The notes: a model not told the origin generated them from the letters alone. A DNA stretch of 64,000 bases from Microbacterium sp. LWO12-1.2 (GCF_040675875.1 NZ_JBEGII010000001.1:744001-808000); one strand, 5' to 3'. Positions 55,483-63,679 are shown, numbered from the stretch's first letter. Program-made: numbers and translations.

Positions 55483-56178
55483 GTGACCAGCGCAGATGAG
55501 GGTGTTCTCGAATCCACCAGGGTCGCCGATTGGCTCCGTGACGCCATTCTCGACGGTGTCAGATCCCCCGGAAGCCGTCTGATCGAACGAGACCTGGCCG
55601 CCGAGTTCGGCGTCAGCAGGGTTCCCGTGCGTGACGCCCTCAAGATCCTCGAGGTGGAGGGACTGGTGACGTTGCGGCCGCGGACCTGGGCGATCGTGCG
55701 CGAGTTCACCGCGTCGGACATGACGGATCTCGATGAGGTCCGCTCGGTACTGGAACCGCTCGCTTTCCGCCGGGCGGCAGAGCGGCACCGTCGCAACGGT
55801 TTGGACGAGCTGCGGCGTGCTCTCGACGAGGAGACGATCAGCGCGGCGGCCGGCGATCCGATCGCATCACGTCGAGCAGCGGCCGACTTCCACGAGCAGG
55901 TGACCGTCCTCACGGAGAACCGGGTGCTCGGAGACCTCATGCAGGGCATGCGCAGCAAGCTGCGCTGGGGGCTCTCGCAGCACGACGATCTCGCGCACGT
56001 CACGGAGCAGCATCACGCGCTCTTCCAGGCGATCAGCGCACGTGACGGCGACCTCGCTGAGGAACTCGCGCTGGCTCACATCGAGAGCAGCCGCCTCGAG
56101 CGCGAGGCGCACATGCGTGCCGTCACGGTCCCGGGGGCGTCGCCACGGGTGCACGAGGAGTCCTCGCGACGGTTGTAG
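55483..56178 (+). CDS. GntR-family (FadR subfamily) transcriptional regulator
   Basis: A 231-residue regulator: winged helix at residues 12-75 (VADWLRDAILDGVRSPGSRLIERDLAAEFGVSRVPVRDAL...), then an FCD ligand domain (LDEVRSVLEPLAFRRAAERH, ADFHEQVTVLTENRVLGDLM, EQHHALFQAISARDGDLAEE). The Asp/His positions for metal in FCD (D, H, H) are partly visible. GTG start with AGGAG 5 nt upstream. It is likely to control a nearby metabolic gene; the aminotransferase that follows by 9 nt is the obvious candidate. Confidence 0.9.
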   Translation: MTSADEGVLESTRVADWLRDAILDGVRSPGSRLIERDLAAEFGVSRVPVRDALKILEVEGLVTLRPRTWAIVREFTASDMTDLDEVRSVLEPLAFRRAAERHRRNGLDELRRALDEETISAAAGDPIASRRAAADFHEQVTVLTENRVLGDLMQGMRSKLRWGLSQHDDLAHVTEQHHALFQAISARDGDLAEELALAHIESSRLEREAHMRAVTVPGASPRVHEESSRRL

Positions 56179-56181
56179 GCT
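56176..56181 (+). promoter_or_regulatory. -10 box TAGGCT for leaderless aminotransferase gene
   Basis: TAGGCT starts with the stop codon of the GntR gene and is followed by 6 nt and the ATG at 56188. Confidence 0.5.
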
Positions 56182-56187
56182 TGCTCG

Positions 56188-57414
56188 ATGACACCATCGC
56201 GCACCTTCGACCAGTCGTCGAAGCTCAAGAACGTCCTGTACGAGATTCGCGGAAACGCCCTCGTCGAGGCGGCGCGTCTGGAAGCAGAGGGTCACAAGAT
56301 CCTCAAGCTGAACACCGGGAATCCGGCGATCTTCGGATTCGATGCGCCTCACCAGATCGTCCACGACATGCTGGCCGCGCTGCCGACGGCACACGGCTAC
56401 AGCGACAGCAAGGGCATCGTCTCCGCACGTCGTGCGGTGGTCAGTCGCTATGAGGAGATCGAGGACTTCCCGCGCTTCGGGCCGGACGACGTGTACCTCG
56501 GCAACGGAGTCTCCGAGCTGATCACGATGACCATGCAGGCGCTCCTCGACGAGGGCGACGAGGTTCTGATCCCGGCACCCGACTACCCGCTGTGGACCGC
56601 GATGACGAGCCTCGCCGGTGGTACGCCCGTGCACTACCTCTGCGACGAGGAAGATGCGTGGCAGCCCGACCTCGAAGACATCCGTTCGAAGATCACTCCG
56701 CGCACCAAGGCGCTCGTGATCATCAACCCCAACAACCCGACGGGAGTCGTCTACTCGCGGGAGATCCTCGAAGGGCTGGTGCAGATCGCACGGGAGCATC
56801 AGCTGCTCCTGCTCTCGGACGAGATCTACGATCGCATCCTCTTCGACGGAGCCGTGCACATTCCGACGGCAACCCTGGCTCCCGATCTGCTGTGCCTGAC
56901 GTTCAACGGCCTGTCCAAGACCTATCGCGTGGCCGGATACCGATCCGGGTGGCTGGTGATCACCGGGCCCCAGACGCACGCCAAGGGTTTCATCGAGGGG
57001 ATCACCCTGCTGGCGTCGACGCGTCTGTGCCCCAATGTGCCGGCGCAGCATGCCGTACAGGCCGCACTTTCCGGGGTCCAGTCGATCGATGCTCTCATCG
57101 CACCCTCGGGGCGTCTGCACGAGCAGCGCGACATCGCCTGGGAGGGGTTGGAGAGGATTCCGGGGGTCTCCTGCGTCAAGCCGGAAGGCGCGCTGTACGC
57201 CTTCCCGCGGCTCGATCCTGAGGTGCACGAGATCCGCGACGACGCGAAGCTCGTCTACGATCTGCTCGTGTCGGAGCACATGCTGCTGGTGCAGGGCACC
57301 GGATTCAACTGGCCGACGCCTGACCACCTCCGCCTCGTCACTCTCCCCGAGCCGCGCGTCCTGAGCGAGGCCGTCGAAAGACTCGGGAACTTCCTCGCGA
57401 GTTACCGCCAGTAG
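56188..57414 (+). CDS. PLP-dependent aminotransferase (AlaA/AspC type, class I)
   Basis: A 408-residue fold-type I aminotransferase. KLNTGNPAIFGF near residue 40, SDSKGIVSARRAV, NPNNPTGVVYS near 181, SDEIYDRILFD near 210, and SKTYRVAGYRSGW with the PLP Lys near 244. The GNPAIFGF and SKTYRVAGYR forms are typical of AlaA-type alanine/pyruvate transaminases. It ends 77 nt inside the convergent CpaE-like gene. Confidence 0.92.
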   Translation: MTPSRTFDQSSKLKNVLYEIRGNALVEAARLEAEGHKILKLNTGNPAIFGFDAPHQIVHDMLAALPTAHGYSDSKGIVSARRAVVSRYEEIEDFPRFGPDDVYLGNGVSELITMTMQALLDEGDEVLIPAPDYPLWTAMTSLAGGTPVHYLCDEEDAWQPDLEDIRSKITPRTKALVIINPNNPTGVVYSREILEGLVQIAREHQLLLLSDEIYDRILFDGAVHIPTATLAPDLLCLTFNGLSKTYRVAGYRSGWLVITGPQTHAKGFIEGITLLASTRLCPNVPAQHAVQAALSGVQSIDALIAPSGRLHEQRDIAWEGLERIPGVSCVKPEGALYAFPRLDPEVHEIRDDAKLVYDLLVSEHMLLVQGTGFNWPTPDHLRLVTLPEPRVLSEAVERLGNFLASYRQ

Positions 57415-58585
57415 CGGCTGAAACCGGGGTCGGCGCCATCGAGGCGGCGAGCCCGCGGATCGACGCCACCAGCGATGATCGCGGAGTGACGTCCGACATC
57501 GGCCGCGCATGGAGCAGAGCGGCGTCTGCCGCACGCTGGTCGAACGGGAGGAAAGTGACATCCGTGATGCCCGCGAATCGTTCGAGTGTGTGCCGGATCT
57601 GACCGCGCGCATCGATTCCGAGCGGTCCTGACCGCACCCGGTTGATGACGACGCTGGTCGGCGTCGGCCCCGCGAGTCGGCGCAGCTCCGCATGGTCGCG
57701 GAGGAAACGACTGATACCGACGGGGTCCGCCGACGCGACCGCGATGATCGCATCCGCCTCTCGCACGGACGCCGTCGTCGCGGCGTGTCTTCGGGGACCC
57801 GCCATGTCATAGGTCGCTTCGTCATCGGCGTCGAAGGCGCCGTTCACGTCGACGACGGTCTCGTCGGCCCAGAGCCGACAGGCTTGCAGCGCGGCTGTGA
57901 GTCGCGCTGCCGAGAGCTCGGGCCACCGCGTCGGCCGGTTGATCCCGGGGAGCACATCGAGATCGCCCCCGCTGGTCTCGACGCTGCTCGCGAGCCGCGT
58001 GAGCTCGCGCGCGTCGAGCCCTCCGAGCTCCGCGCGCCGACAGGCTGCCGCGATGCCCGGCGCATCGTCGCTGAGCCCCAGCAGCAGGGCGAGCGAGGGG
58101 GCGACGGTGTCGGCGTCGACGAGTGCCGTCCGGCGTCCGGAGCGCGCGAGTTCGACGGCGAGTTGCACGGCAACGCTCGAGCGGCCAGGGGCGCCCTGCG
58201 GCCCCCATACCGCGATGACCCGCGGGGCCTGACGTGCCTCTCGGCGGGGGGAAGCGGGGATGTCCTGGAGCAGTGCGGCGGCGACTTCCCACCCGCTCGC
58301 GCTACTCGGGAGCCCGGCGCCGATTCCGAGACGACCGAGCACCCGGCTGTCGGTCCCGCCCAGGGCCAGGATGCGGACCCCGGCGCGATCGCACGCGGAG
58401 ATCAGCTCGGACGTCAGGATCGAACGCGCGGCCGGAACCACTATGGCCTCGACGTCGGCGAGGAACGTGCGGATGGCTTCGAACGCAGGGGCCGCCGTCG
58501 CAACGACCGTGAGGCCTTCCAACTCCAGCTCGGAGGCCAGTTCTCGCGCACGCGGCTCGGTCAGGGCGAGCAGCACCCTCGTCAC
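57338..58585 (-). CDS. CpaE/MinD-like P-loop ATPase
   Basis: A 415-residue protein. An N-terminal receiver-like domain (1-110) is followed by a ParA/MinD fold: deviant Walker A GPQGAPGRSSVAVQLA near 130, TALVDADTVAPSLALLLGLSD near 153, and VVDVNGAFD for Walker B. The Lys that starts the usual KGGxGKT motif and the second Lys are replaced (GPQGAPGRS), so ATPase activity may be altered. A Gly/Arg/Ser-rich tail of about 30 residues overlaps the aminotransferase gene by 77 nt. Encoded with a SAF protein, as CpaB-CpaE pairs are in tad loci, but no other tad gene is present. Confidence 0.82.
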   Translation of the reverse strand: MTRVLLALTEPRARELASELELEGLTVVATAAPAFEAIRTFLADVEAIVVPAARSILTSELISACDRAGVRILALGGTDSRVLGRLGIGAGLPSSASGWEVAAALLQDIPASPRREARQAPRVIAVWGPQGAPGRSSVAVQLAVELARSGRRTALVDADTVAPSLALLLGLSDDAPGIAAACRRAELGGLDARELTRLASSVETSGGDLDVLPGINRPTRWPELSAARLTAALQACRLWADETVVDVNGAFDADDEATYDMAGPRRHAATTASVREADAIIAVASADPVGISRFLRDHAELRRLAGPTPTSVVINRVRSGPLGIDARGQIRHTLERFAGITDVTFLPFDQRAADAALLHARPMSDVTPRSSLVASIRGLAASMAPTPVSAATGGNSRGSSRVFRRPRSGRAARGE

Positions 58586-59202
58586 GAGCCGGATCCCACC
58601 GGCACCACGGAGAGCGCGGAGCCACCGGTGACTGCGGCGAGCACATCCGCGACGTCCGCGCGGTCGATCACCATCTCCACCGCGACACCCGACTCCGCGA
58701 GCATGCCGTCCGGCTCCCGCACGTCGCGCACGATCACGTCCGCGACCAGGATCCTGGGTGCCTCGAAGGTGCGGCCGTCGTCGTGCGGCGGAGCATGCCA
58801 GAGCTCCACCACGGCTCCCGCGGTCACCTCATCGGGCACCGGCGTTCCGCTCTCCACGACGATCGTGGTGGTGCGGCTGTCGTCGGCGTCACCGATCGCC
58901 GAGACCGGAATCAGCTCGCCCTCGGCGACAGTCCGAGCCGCGATGTGTCCCGGCTTCAAGTCCTGCGGCGACAGGTAGTCATCGGAGAGCGTGCCGAGCC
59001 CGACTTCGACCACCTGGAAGTCACCCGAGACGAGCGCTTCGCCCTGCGTGATCGTTCTGGTCGCCTGCAGCGCGGGAGCCGTGTGATCGGATGACGAGAC
59101 GATGAGCCAGACGCCGGAGATGGAGAGTGCGATCAAGGCGATGCCGATGAGGAACCGGACATCTCCCCAGAAGGCACGCCGAGGACGGGAGGGAGTGGTC
59201 AT
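58582..59202 (-). CDS. SAF domain (CpaB/RcpC-like) membrane protein
   Basis: A 206-residue protein with one membrane helix at about 16-38 (FLIGIALIALSISGVWLIVSS). A SAF domain follows (TRTITQGEALVSGDFQVVEV, then LKPGHIAARTVAEGELIPVSAIG), and an acidic C-terminal domain. The ATG at 59202 was preferred over earlier starts because it precedes the basic patch before the helix. Its stop overlaps the CpaE-like start by 4 nt. CpaB-like proteins sit in pilus-assembly complexes; here the pilus partner is missing. Confidence 0.83.
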   Translation of the reverse strand: MTTPSRPRRAFWGDVRFLIGIALIALSISGVWLIVSSSDHTAPALQATRTITQGEALVSGDFQVVEVGLGTLSDDYLSPQDLKPGHIAARTVAEGELIPVSAIGDADDSRTTTIVVESGTPVPDEVTAGAVVELWHAPPHDDGRTFEAPRILVADVIVRDVREPDGMLAESGVAVEMVIDRADVADVLAAVTGGSALSVVPVGSGS

Positions 59203-59242
59203 GGCGAACATCGTCACAGAGATCGGGAGGGGCGCGGTCGAG

Positions 59243-59251
59243 TTATCCACA
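59243..59251. promoter_or_regulatory. Perfect DnaA box TTATCCACA
   Basis: TTATCCACA exactly matches the consensus DnaA box, within CGAGTTATCCACA. It lies in the 98-bp intergenic region before the small HTH gene and the divergent SAF gene. The same 13-mer recurs at 60214-60226. Confidence 0.6.
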
Positions 59252-59300
59252 GGAGCGCGGGGGACTCGGGGTTCGAGAGCACGTGGGAGAGAATGGGCTC

Positions 59301-59579
59301 ATGCCCGATTCGTCCCCTGCCGTTCCGCGCTTTCTCGCGCCCGCGCAGGTGGCGGAGCTGCTCCAGATCGGCGTTGATGAGGTCATCGACCTCGTGCACG
59401 AAGGTGAGCTTCGAGGCATGCAGCTGGGGACGCCGGCGCGCTGGCGCGTCGAGGAGTCCAGTGTGGAGGACTACCTCGCCGCGCGGGTGGAGAACTCCCG
59501 GCGGATGGCGTTGTGGCGACAGTCCCAGGTCGCGAGCTTTCCCGAGGTCTGGGGAGGATCGACGGCTCAGAGCCTCTGA
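59301..59579 (+). CDS. Small helix-turn-helix (excisionase/MerR-type) DNA-binding protein
   Basis: A 92-residue protein. PRFLAPAQVAELLQIGVDEVIDLVHEGELRGMQLGTPARWRVEESSVEDYLAARV is a complete HTH_17-type winged helix, so it should bind DNA. No integrase or phage gene lies nearby, which speaks against an excisionase and for a regulator. It is divergent from the SAF-CpaE pair and may control it. The last 13 nt overlap the convergent next gene. Confidence 0.8.
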   Translation: MPDSSPAVPRFLAPAQVAELLQIGVDEVIDLVHEGELRGMQLGTPARWRVEESSVEDYLAARVENSRRMALWRQSQVASFPEVWGGSTAQSL

Positions 59580-60178
59580 TCGCCCACAGTGCGCAGCGCG
59601 ATGAGCGTCGTGAGCGGGATGATCCGGAAACCCTGAACCGCAGCGGCGAGTCGAGCAGTGCCGGCATCATGGACCGCCAGGTCGAGATGATCCGAGCCCG
59701 CGCGATCGATCGTGCCGTGCACATCATCGCCGATCGTCAGACTGAGGTGCACCGGAACGCGGCGGCGGGCGAGATCCCGGAGGACGAATCCGAGGCTCAT
59801 CCGCTCGCGGAGGGCGCGCCCGGGATCGGCCACGTCTTCCAGGCTCGCCAGCACGCTGCCATGGTCGGCGCGGATCGCGACGATGGCGTGCAGTGGCACG
59901 ATCCGGGTCGATCTGCCCATGAGCAGATCATCGCCTGGCGCGGATTCTGCGGCCACCCAGTCGGCGCCGAGCGCACGCATCGTGACGGGGAGCCGGCGCC
60001 CGTCGGCGAGCTCGACCGTCACGGTCGCCCGCGCCTCGCACAGATGCCGTAGACGGCTCCGGAGGTCCAGACGCGAGATGCGCAGCCGCTCCGACTCTGC
60101 GTTCAGCACCGCGCGCTCCGTCTCCCACTCCGCGGCCAGCTGACCCTCGAGGTCTTCGAAAAGGCGATCCCAATGCAC
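59567..60178 (-). CDS. Conserved hypothetical protein
   Basis: A 203-residue protein starting with GTG (VHWDRLFEDLEGQLAAEWET). Residues 1-50 are helical with coiled-coil character. The rest contains small beta-rich repeats such as ATVTVELADGRRLPVTMRALGADW and VPVHLSLTIGDDVHGTIDRAGSDHLDLAVH that resemble two Sm-like or OB-like strands. I do not recognise the family. TACGCT lies 7 nt before the GTG (leaderless type). Confidence 0.7.
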   Translation of the reverse strand: MHWDRLFEDLEGQLAAEWETERAVLNAESERLRISRLDLRSRLRHLCEARATVTVELADGRRLPVTMRALGADWVAAESAPGDDLLMGRSTRIVPLHAIVAIRADHGSVLASLEDVADPGRALRERMSLGFVLRDLARRRVPVHLSLTIGDDVHGTIDRAGSDHLDLAVHDAGTARLAAAVQGFRIIPLTTLIALRTVGDQRL

Positions 60179-60185
60179 GGCTCCG

Positions 60186-60191
60186 AGCGTA
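60186..60191 (-). promoter_or_regulatory. -10 box TACGCT for leaderless hypothetical gene
   Basis: Minus-strand TACGCT followed by 7 nt and the GTG at 60178. Confidence 0.45.
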
Positions 60192-60217
60192 GGTGAGCGG
60201 CCGATGCCATGTACGAG

Positions 60218-60226
60218 TTATCCACA
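60218..60226. promoter_or_regulatory. Perfect DnaA box TTATCCACA
   Basis: Second exact consensus DnaA box, in the same CGAGTTATCCACA context, located in the 123-bp divergent region between the hypothetical gene and the Rv3235-family gene. Confidence 0.6.
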
Positions 60227-60301
60227 TACATTGCCGAAGCCCCCTCCCGTGATGCCCTGCTCGTGCTCGACTGGCCCTTCGTCTTCCCCAGGAGAGAACC
60301 G

Positions 60302-60691
60302 ATGATGAGCGTGCACGAGTACTTCGCCCCGCAACCCACCCCGACGGCTGCGCTGCCGGACCCTGCGCCCCTGTTGCGCAGTCTCACGCAGGGGGTGCTG
60401 GAGGCACTGGCGGGGGTGAGGGAGGTCGAGCAGCTCGCACGCTGGTTCAGCGAAGATGCGTACCGCAATCTCGTGAGCCGAGCGAACCTGTCGGCAAGGG
60501 CGCGCAGCGCGCGCGGAGTGGCTCCCACCCGGCCGACCTTCGAGATCCGCTCGATCAGAGTGTCCGAGCCGCTCGACGGTGTCATCGAGGCGGTCGCCGT
60601 CGTCGCAGGGCCGGGCCGGACTCGCGCTGTGGCGATCCGGCTGGAAGGGCTGGACCGCCGCTGGCGGGCGACCTCCCTGGCGGTGCTCTGA
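60302..60691 (+). CDS. Rv3235-family protein
   Basis: A 129-residue protein. After a Pro/Thr-rich start (MMSVHEYFAPQPTPTAALPD) comes a globular domain with ALAGVREVEQLARWFSEDAYRNLVSRA, then RPTFEIRSIRVSEPLDGVIEAVAVVAGPGRTRAVAIRLEG and the Trp-containing RWRATSLAVL. This order is the Rv3235-family signature. Function is unknown; it is conserved near secA in actinobacteria. ATG 60302 has GGAGAG 6-7 nt upstream and so is preferred over the ATG at 60209, which lies on the DnaA box. Confidence 0.8.
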   Translation: MMSVHEYFAPQPTPTAALPDPAPLLRSLTQGVLEALAGVREVEQLARWFSEDAYRNLVSRANLSARARSARGVAPTRPTFEIRSIRVSEPLDGVIEAVAVVAGPGRTRAVAIRLEGLDRRWRATSLAVL

Positions 60692-60703
60692 CCGAAGTCG
60701 CCG

Positions 60704-60709
60704 TAGGCT
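60704..60709 (+). promoter_or_regulatory. -10 box TAGGCT for leaderless pdtaS
   Basis: TAGGCT followed by 6 nt and the GTG at 60716. Confidence 0.5.
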
Positions 60710-60715
60710 GGGGGA

Positions 60716-62203
60716 GTGTCAACGCTTAGTGATCTCGCCCACGCGCAGGGCCGTCTGACCGACAACGACGTCGAGTGGCTTCATCGCCTCGCAGGGGACG
60801 GGCAGTTGCTCGCCGATCTCGCATCGGCCGATATCGTCGTGTGGATCCAGACCGATGACGGATCGTTCATCGCCGTCGCGCATGCGCGGCCGAGCGGGGC
60901 GGCCACGCTCTTCTACCGCGACATCGTCGGCGAGCGGGTGCGCCCGCAGTGGCGCACTCAGGTGCAGGGTGCGTTCGACTCCGCCGAGATCGTCGACTCC
61001 TCGTCGCCCGACTGGTTCGAGGAGACACCGACCAGGGTCAGGGCCGTACCGATCGTCGTCGGTCGACGGGGAGCGGGCGCGGGCGCGCCGACGGCCATCG
61101 GTGTCGTCACCCGGCACACGAACCTGGGTGAGGTGCGCACGCCCTCTCGACAGCAGATCACTTTCGACGAATGTGCGAACGATCTGTTCCGGATGATCGC
61201 CGACGGCAGCTTCCCCGATCTCGCGGCGCCGACATCTCCCCGGCGCGGCGCTCCGCGGGCCTCGGACGGGCTCATCCGGATCGACGTCGACGGCATCACG
61301 ACCTTCGCCAGTCCCAACGCCCTCTCCGCCTTCAATCGCATGGGGTTCGATGACGAGCTGGAGGGAGAGTCCCTCGCCGAGGTCACTACCCGTCTGGTGC
61401 CTCCGTCCCGACAGGTCGACGAATCCCTCCCTGTCGTGGTGACGGGACGGGCGCCGTGGCGCACCGACATCGAAGCGCGGGGAGTGACTGTCTCGCTTCG
61501 TGCCATCCCGCTGAAGGATCATGGCACCAGGATCGGCGCGATCGTGCTCTGCCGCGACGTCTCAGAGCTGCGGCATCAGGAGCAGGAGCTCATCACCAAG
61601 GATGCGACGATCCGCGAGATCCACCATCGTGTGAAGAACAACCTGCAGACGGTCGCTTCACTGCTGCGCATCCAGGCCCGCCGGACCCACTCCGATGAGG
61701 CGCGGGAAGCGCTCACGCAGGCGATGCGCCGGGTCGACTCGATCGCCGTCGTGCACGACACGCTCGCGCAGGGGCTGACGCAGAAGGTCGACTTCGACGA
61801 GGTCTTCCATCGGGTGCTCAAGCTCGTGGCCGAGGTCGCCTCCGCGCCCAACACGCGGGCGCAGACGCAGCTCACCGGGCGCTTCGGCGTTCTGCCCAGC
61901 GAATACGCGACGCCACTCGCGCTCGCCCTCACCGAGGTCGTCACGAACGCAGTCGAGCACGGTCTGGCCGGTCAGGAAGGCGTGATCGCGATCGATGCGG
62001 CGCGCACGGAGGAGAGCCTCCGGGTGACGGTGAAGGACACCGGCCACGGTCTCCCCGAGGGGCGCATCGGGCAAGGGCTCGGCACCCAGATCATCCGCAC
62101 GCTGATCCAGGGCGAGCTCGGGGGCACGATCGAGTGGCATGGCAGCGAGGGAGATGGCACCGAGGTGATCATCGACATCCCGCTGCGCTGGCTGACCAAA
62201 TGA
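60716..62203 (+). CDS. pdtaS: Cytosolic sensor histidine kinase PdtaS
   Basis: A 495-residue soluble kinase. N-terminal GAF (about 20-165) and PAS (about 185-290) domains precede a HisKA_2 region with IREIHHRVKNNLQTVASLLRIQARR, phospho-accepting His near 303. The HWE/HisKA_2-type ATPase domain has LTEVVTNAVEHG and DTGHGLPEGRIGQGLGTQIIRTL. There is no membrane helix. PdtaS pairs with the ANTAR-type RNA-binding regulator PdtaR, which is not in this window. It is followed by whiB1 convergently, the same neighbour as in mycobacteria (Rv3220c-Rv3219). Confidence 0.93.
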   Translation: MSTLSDLAHAQGRLTDNDVEWLHRLAGDGQLLADLASADIVVWIQTDDGSFIAVAHARPSGAATLFYRDIVGERVRPQWRTQVQGAFDSAEIVDSSSPDWFEETPTRVRAVPIVVGRRGAGAGAPTAIGVVTRHTNLGEVRTPSRQQITFDECANDLFRMIADGSFPDLAAPTSPRRGAPRASDGLIRIDVDGITTFASPNALSAFNRMGFDDELEGESLAEVTTRLVPPSRQVDESLPVVVTGRAPWRTDIEARGVTVSLRAIPLKDHGTRIGAIVLCRDVSELRHQEQELITKDATIREIHHRVKNNLQTVASLLRIQARRTHSDEAREALTQAMRRVDSIAVVHDTLAQGLTQKVDFDEVFHRVLKLVAEVASAPNTRAQTQLTGRFGVLPSEYATPLALALTEVVTNAVEHGLAGQEGVIAIDAARTEESLRVTVKDTGHGLPEGRIGQGLGTQIIRTLIQGELGGTIEWHGSEGDGTEVIIDIPLRWLTK

Positions 62204-62204
62204 C

Positions 62205-62245
62205 AAAAGCCGGACGAGGTCGCATTGCGACATCGTCCGGCGGTA
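62205..62245. terminator. Terminator hairpin between pdtaS and whiB1
   Basis: GCCGGACGA (62209-62217) pairs with TCGTCCGGC (62233-62241), and an inner GTCGC/GCGAC stem closes on ATT. On the minus strand it ends in TTTT, so it should end whiB1 transcription; it may also act on pdtaS. Confidence 0.75.
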
Positions 62246-62315
62246 TCAGCGGTGCGGCTCTGCAGAGGCCTCGGAGGAGGTCAGCAGAGTCGTTCCGCGT
62301 GGACGCGGACCTCGG

Positions 62316-62564
62316 TCAGGAGGCGCGGCGGGCGCGAGCGGCGCGACGCTTCAAGGCGCGGCGCTCGTCTTCGGAGAGACCACCCCAGACACCCGAATCC
62401 TGGCTGGACTCGAGGGCGTACTGCAGGCAGATCTCGGTGACCGTGCAGGTGGCGCAGACGGTCTTCGCCTTCTCGATCTGATCGACGGCCGGACCGGTGT
62501 TCCCGACAGGGAAGAACAGTTCGGGGTCGACGGTCAAGCAGGCGGCCTTATCGCGCCAATCCAT
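62316..62564 (-). CDS. whiB1: WhiB-family iron-sulfur regulator WhiB1
   Basis: An 82-residue protein with cysteines near 9, 37, 40 and 46, which coincide with the cluster ligands of mycobacterial WhiB1. It begins MDWRDKAACLTVDPELFFPVG and ends with GVWGGLSEDERRALKRRAARARRA. The [4Fe-4S] cluster reacts with nitric oxide, and WhiB1 binds SigA. A GAGGAG lies 6-7 nt upstream of the ATG and decides this start; the reading upstream is open but not conserved. Confidence 0.94.
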   Translation of the reverse strand: MDWRDKAACLTVDPELFFPVGNTGPAVDQIEKAKTVCATCTVTEICLQYALESSQDSGVWGGLSEDERRALKRRAARARRAS

Positions 62565-62796
62565 GGGGGCTCCTCGGTATGGGATTTCAAGAGATGTCGC
62601 GACGCGACGACTCGATTCGGGCGGCGGCTCGGGTTCCGCTACCCTGTTCAGATGCGGACGGATGCCCGCGAATTGTGATGCGAGCGAATCGCCCGCCCCA
62701 CGCCGCTGTGGGAGCACATGACGCTGTCTATTCTGTTACATGAAACCTGCGAAATCAAGGGTTTTCATCCTTCTCATTCGATTCTCAGGAGACATC

Positions 62797-63183
62797 GTGC
62801 GTGCACCAGGACTCGCCGCAGCGGCAGCGGCCGTACTCGCCCTCGAGGGAGCGGCCCTCGTCGTCTTCGCGATCATCGAGCTCATGGGACTGGGCGCGGG
62901 AGATGCTGCGTCGCTGCCGACGGCGATCGCACTCATCGTGCTGACCTTGATCGGCGCGGGCGCGCTCTTCGCCTTCGCCTTCGGCGCCCGTATCGGACGC
63001 TCGTGGGCCCGGTCGGGCGGAGTCGTCTTCCAGGTCCTCGCTGTCGCGCTCGCCCTCGCATCGCTGACGCTGCAGCCCATCCCGTGGGCCTTCACGATGG
63101 GCGTCGGTGTACCGGGCATCATCGGGTTCGTGTTGCTCATCTCCAGTGCTCGTCGTGAGAGTGAGCGCGCGGAGACCGACTGA
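62797..63183 (+). CDS. Small four-helix membrane protein (hypothetical)
   Basis: A 128-residue protein with four hydrophobic segments and little else: AAAAAVLALEGAALVVFAIIEL, LPTAIALIVLTLIGAGALFAFAF, VFQVLAVALALASL and WAFTMGVGVPGIIGFVLLI. I chose GTG 62797 because AGGAGA ends 4-5 nt upstream; ATG 62740 would add 19 residues and has a TATTCT 5 nt before it. I do not recognise a family beyond general actinobacterial membrane proteins. Confidence 0.7.
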   Translation: MRAPGLAAAAAAVLALEGAALVVFAIIELMGLGAGDAASLPTAIALIVLTLIGAGALFAFAFGARIGRSWARSGGVVFQVLAVALALASLTLQPIPWAFTMGVGVPGIIGFVLLISSARRESERAETD

Positions 63184-63196
63184 CGGCGATGGCCGC

Positions 63197-63670
63197 TCAG
63201 GCGTCGATGCCGAGGAGCTTGCGCAGTCGCGCGACGTGTCCCGTCGCCTTGACGTTGTACTGAGCGAGGCTGACGACTCCGTTCTCGTCGAGCACGAACG
63301 TCGAGCGGAGGACGCCTTCGACGACCTTGCCGTAGTTCATCTTCTCGCCCCACGCCCCATAGGCGTCGTGCACGGCGTGATCGGGGTCGCTGAGCAGGGT
63401 GAACGTGAGGCCGTCGCGTTCGCGGAACTCTGCGAGCTTCGAGGGCTCATCGCGTGAGACGCCGACGACACGGTAGCCGGCGCCCTGCAGGGAGGAGATG
63501 CTGTCGCGGAAGTCGCAGGCCTGCGTCGTGCACCCCGGGGTCATCGCCGCCGGGTAGAAGTAGAGGACCGTCTTCTGGCCGCGGAGGTCGGAGAGGCGCA
63601 CGGTGGCGCCATCCTGGTCGAGCAGGGCGAAGTCGGGGGCGGGAGATCCGTTTTCCAGGCGCTGAGTCAC
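63197..63670 (-). CDS. bcp: Thioredoxin-dependent peroxiredoxin (Bcp/PrxQ)
   Basis: A 157-residue peroxiredoxin. The peroxidatic Cys is near 47 in PAAMTPGCTTQACDFRD, and the second Cys near 52 marks the PrxQ/Bcp C-x4-C type. GSPAPDFALLDQDG starts the fold and STFVLDENGVV ends it. It reduces hydroperoxides using thioredoxin. It starts 9 nt after the rsgA stop, so both are probably co-transcribed. Confidence 0.95.
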   Translation of the reverse strand: MTQRLENGSPAPDFALLDQDGATVRLSDLRGQKTVLYFYPAAMTPGCTTQACDFRDSISSLQGAGYRVVGVSRDEPSKLAEFRERDGLTFTLLSDPDHAVHDAYGAWGEKMNYGKVVEGVLRSTFVLDENGVVSLAQYNVKATGHVARLRKLLGIDA

Positions 63671-63679
63671 CCCTCCAGC

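Noticed and set aside
59301..59579. Excisionase of an integrated element
   Set aside because: No integrase, att-like direct repeat or phage gene lies nearby, and flanking genes are core actinobacterial genes.
62640..62700. TGTGA half-site upstream of whiB1 as a possible CRP site
   Set aside because: Only one half (TTGTGATG) is present and the second half does not match TCACA at the needed spacing.
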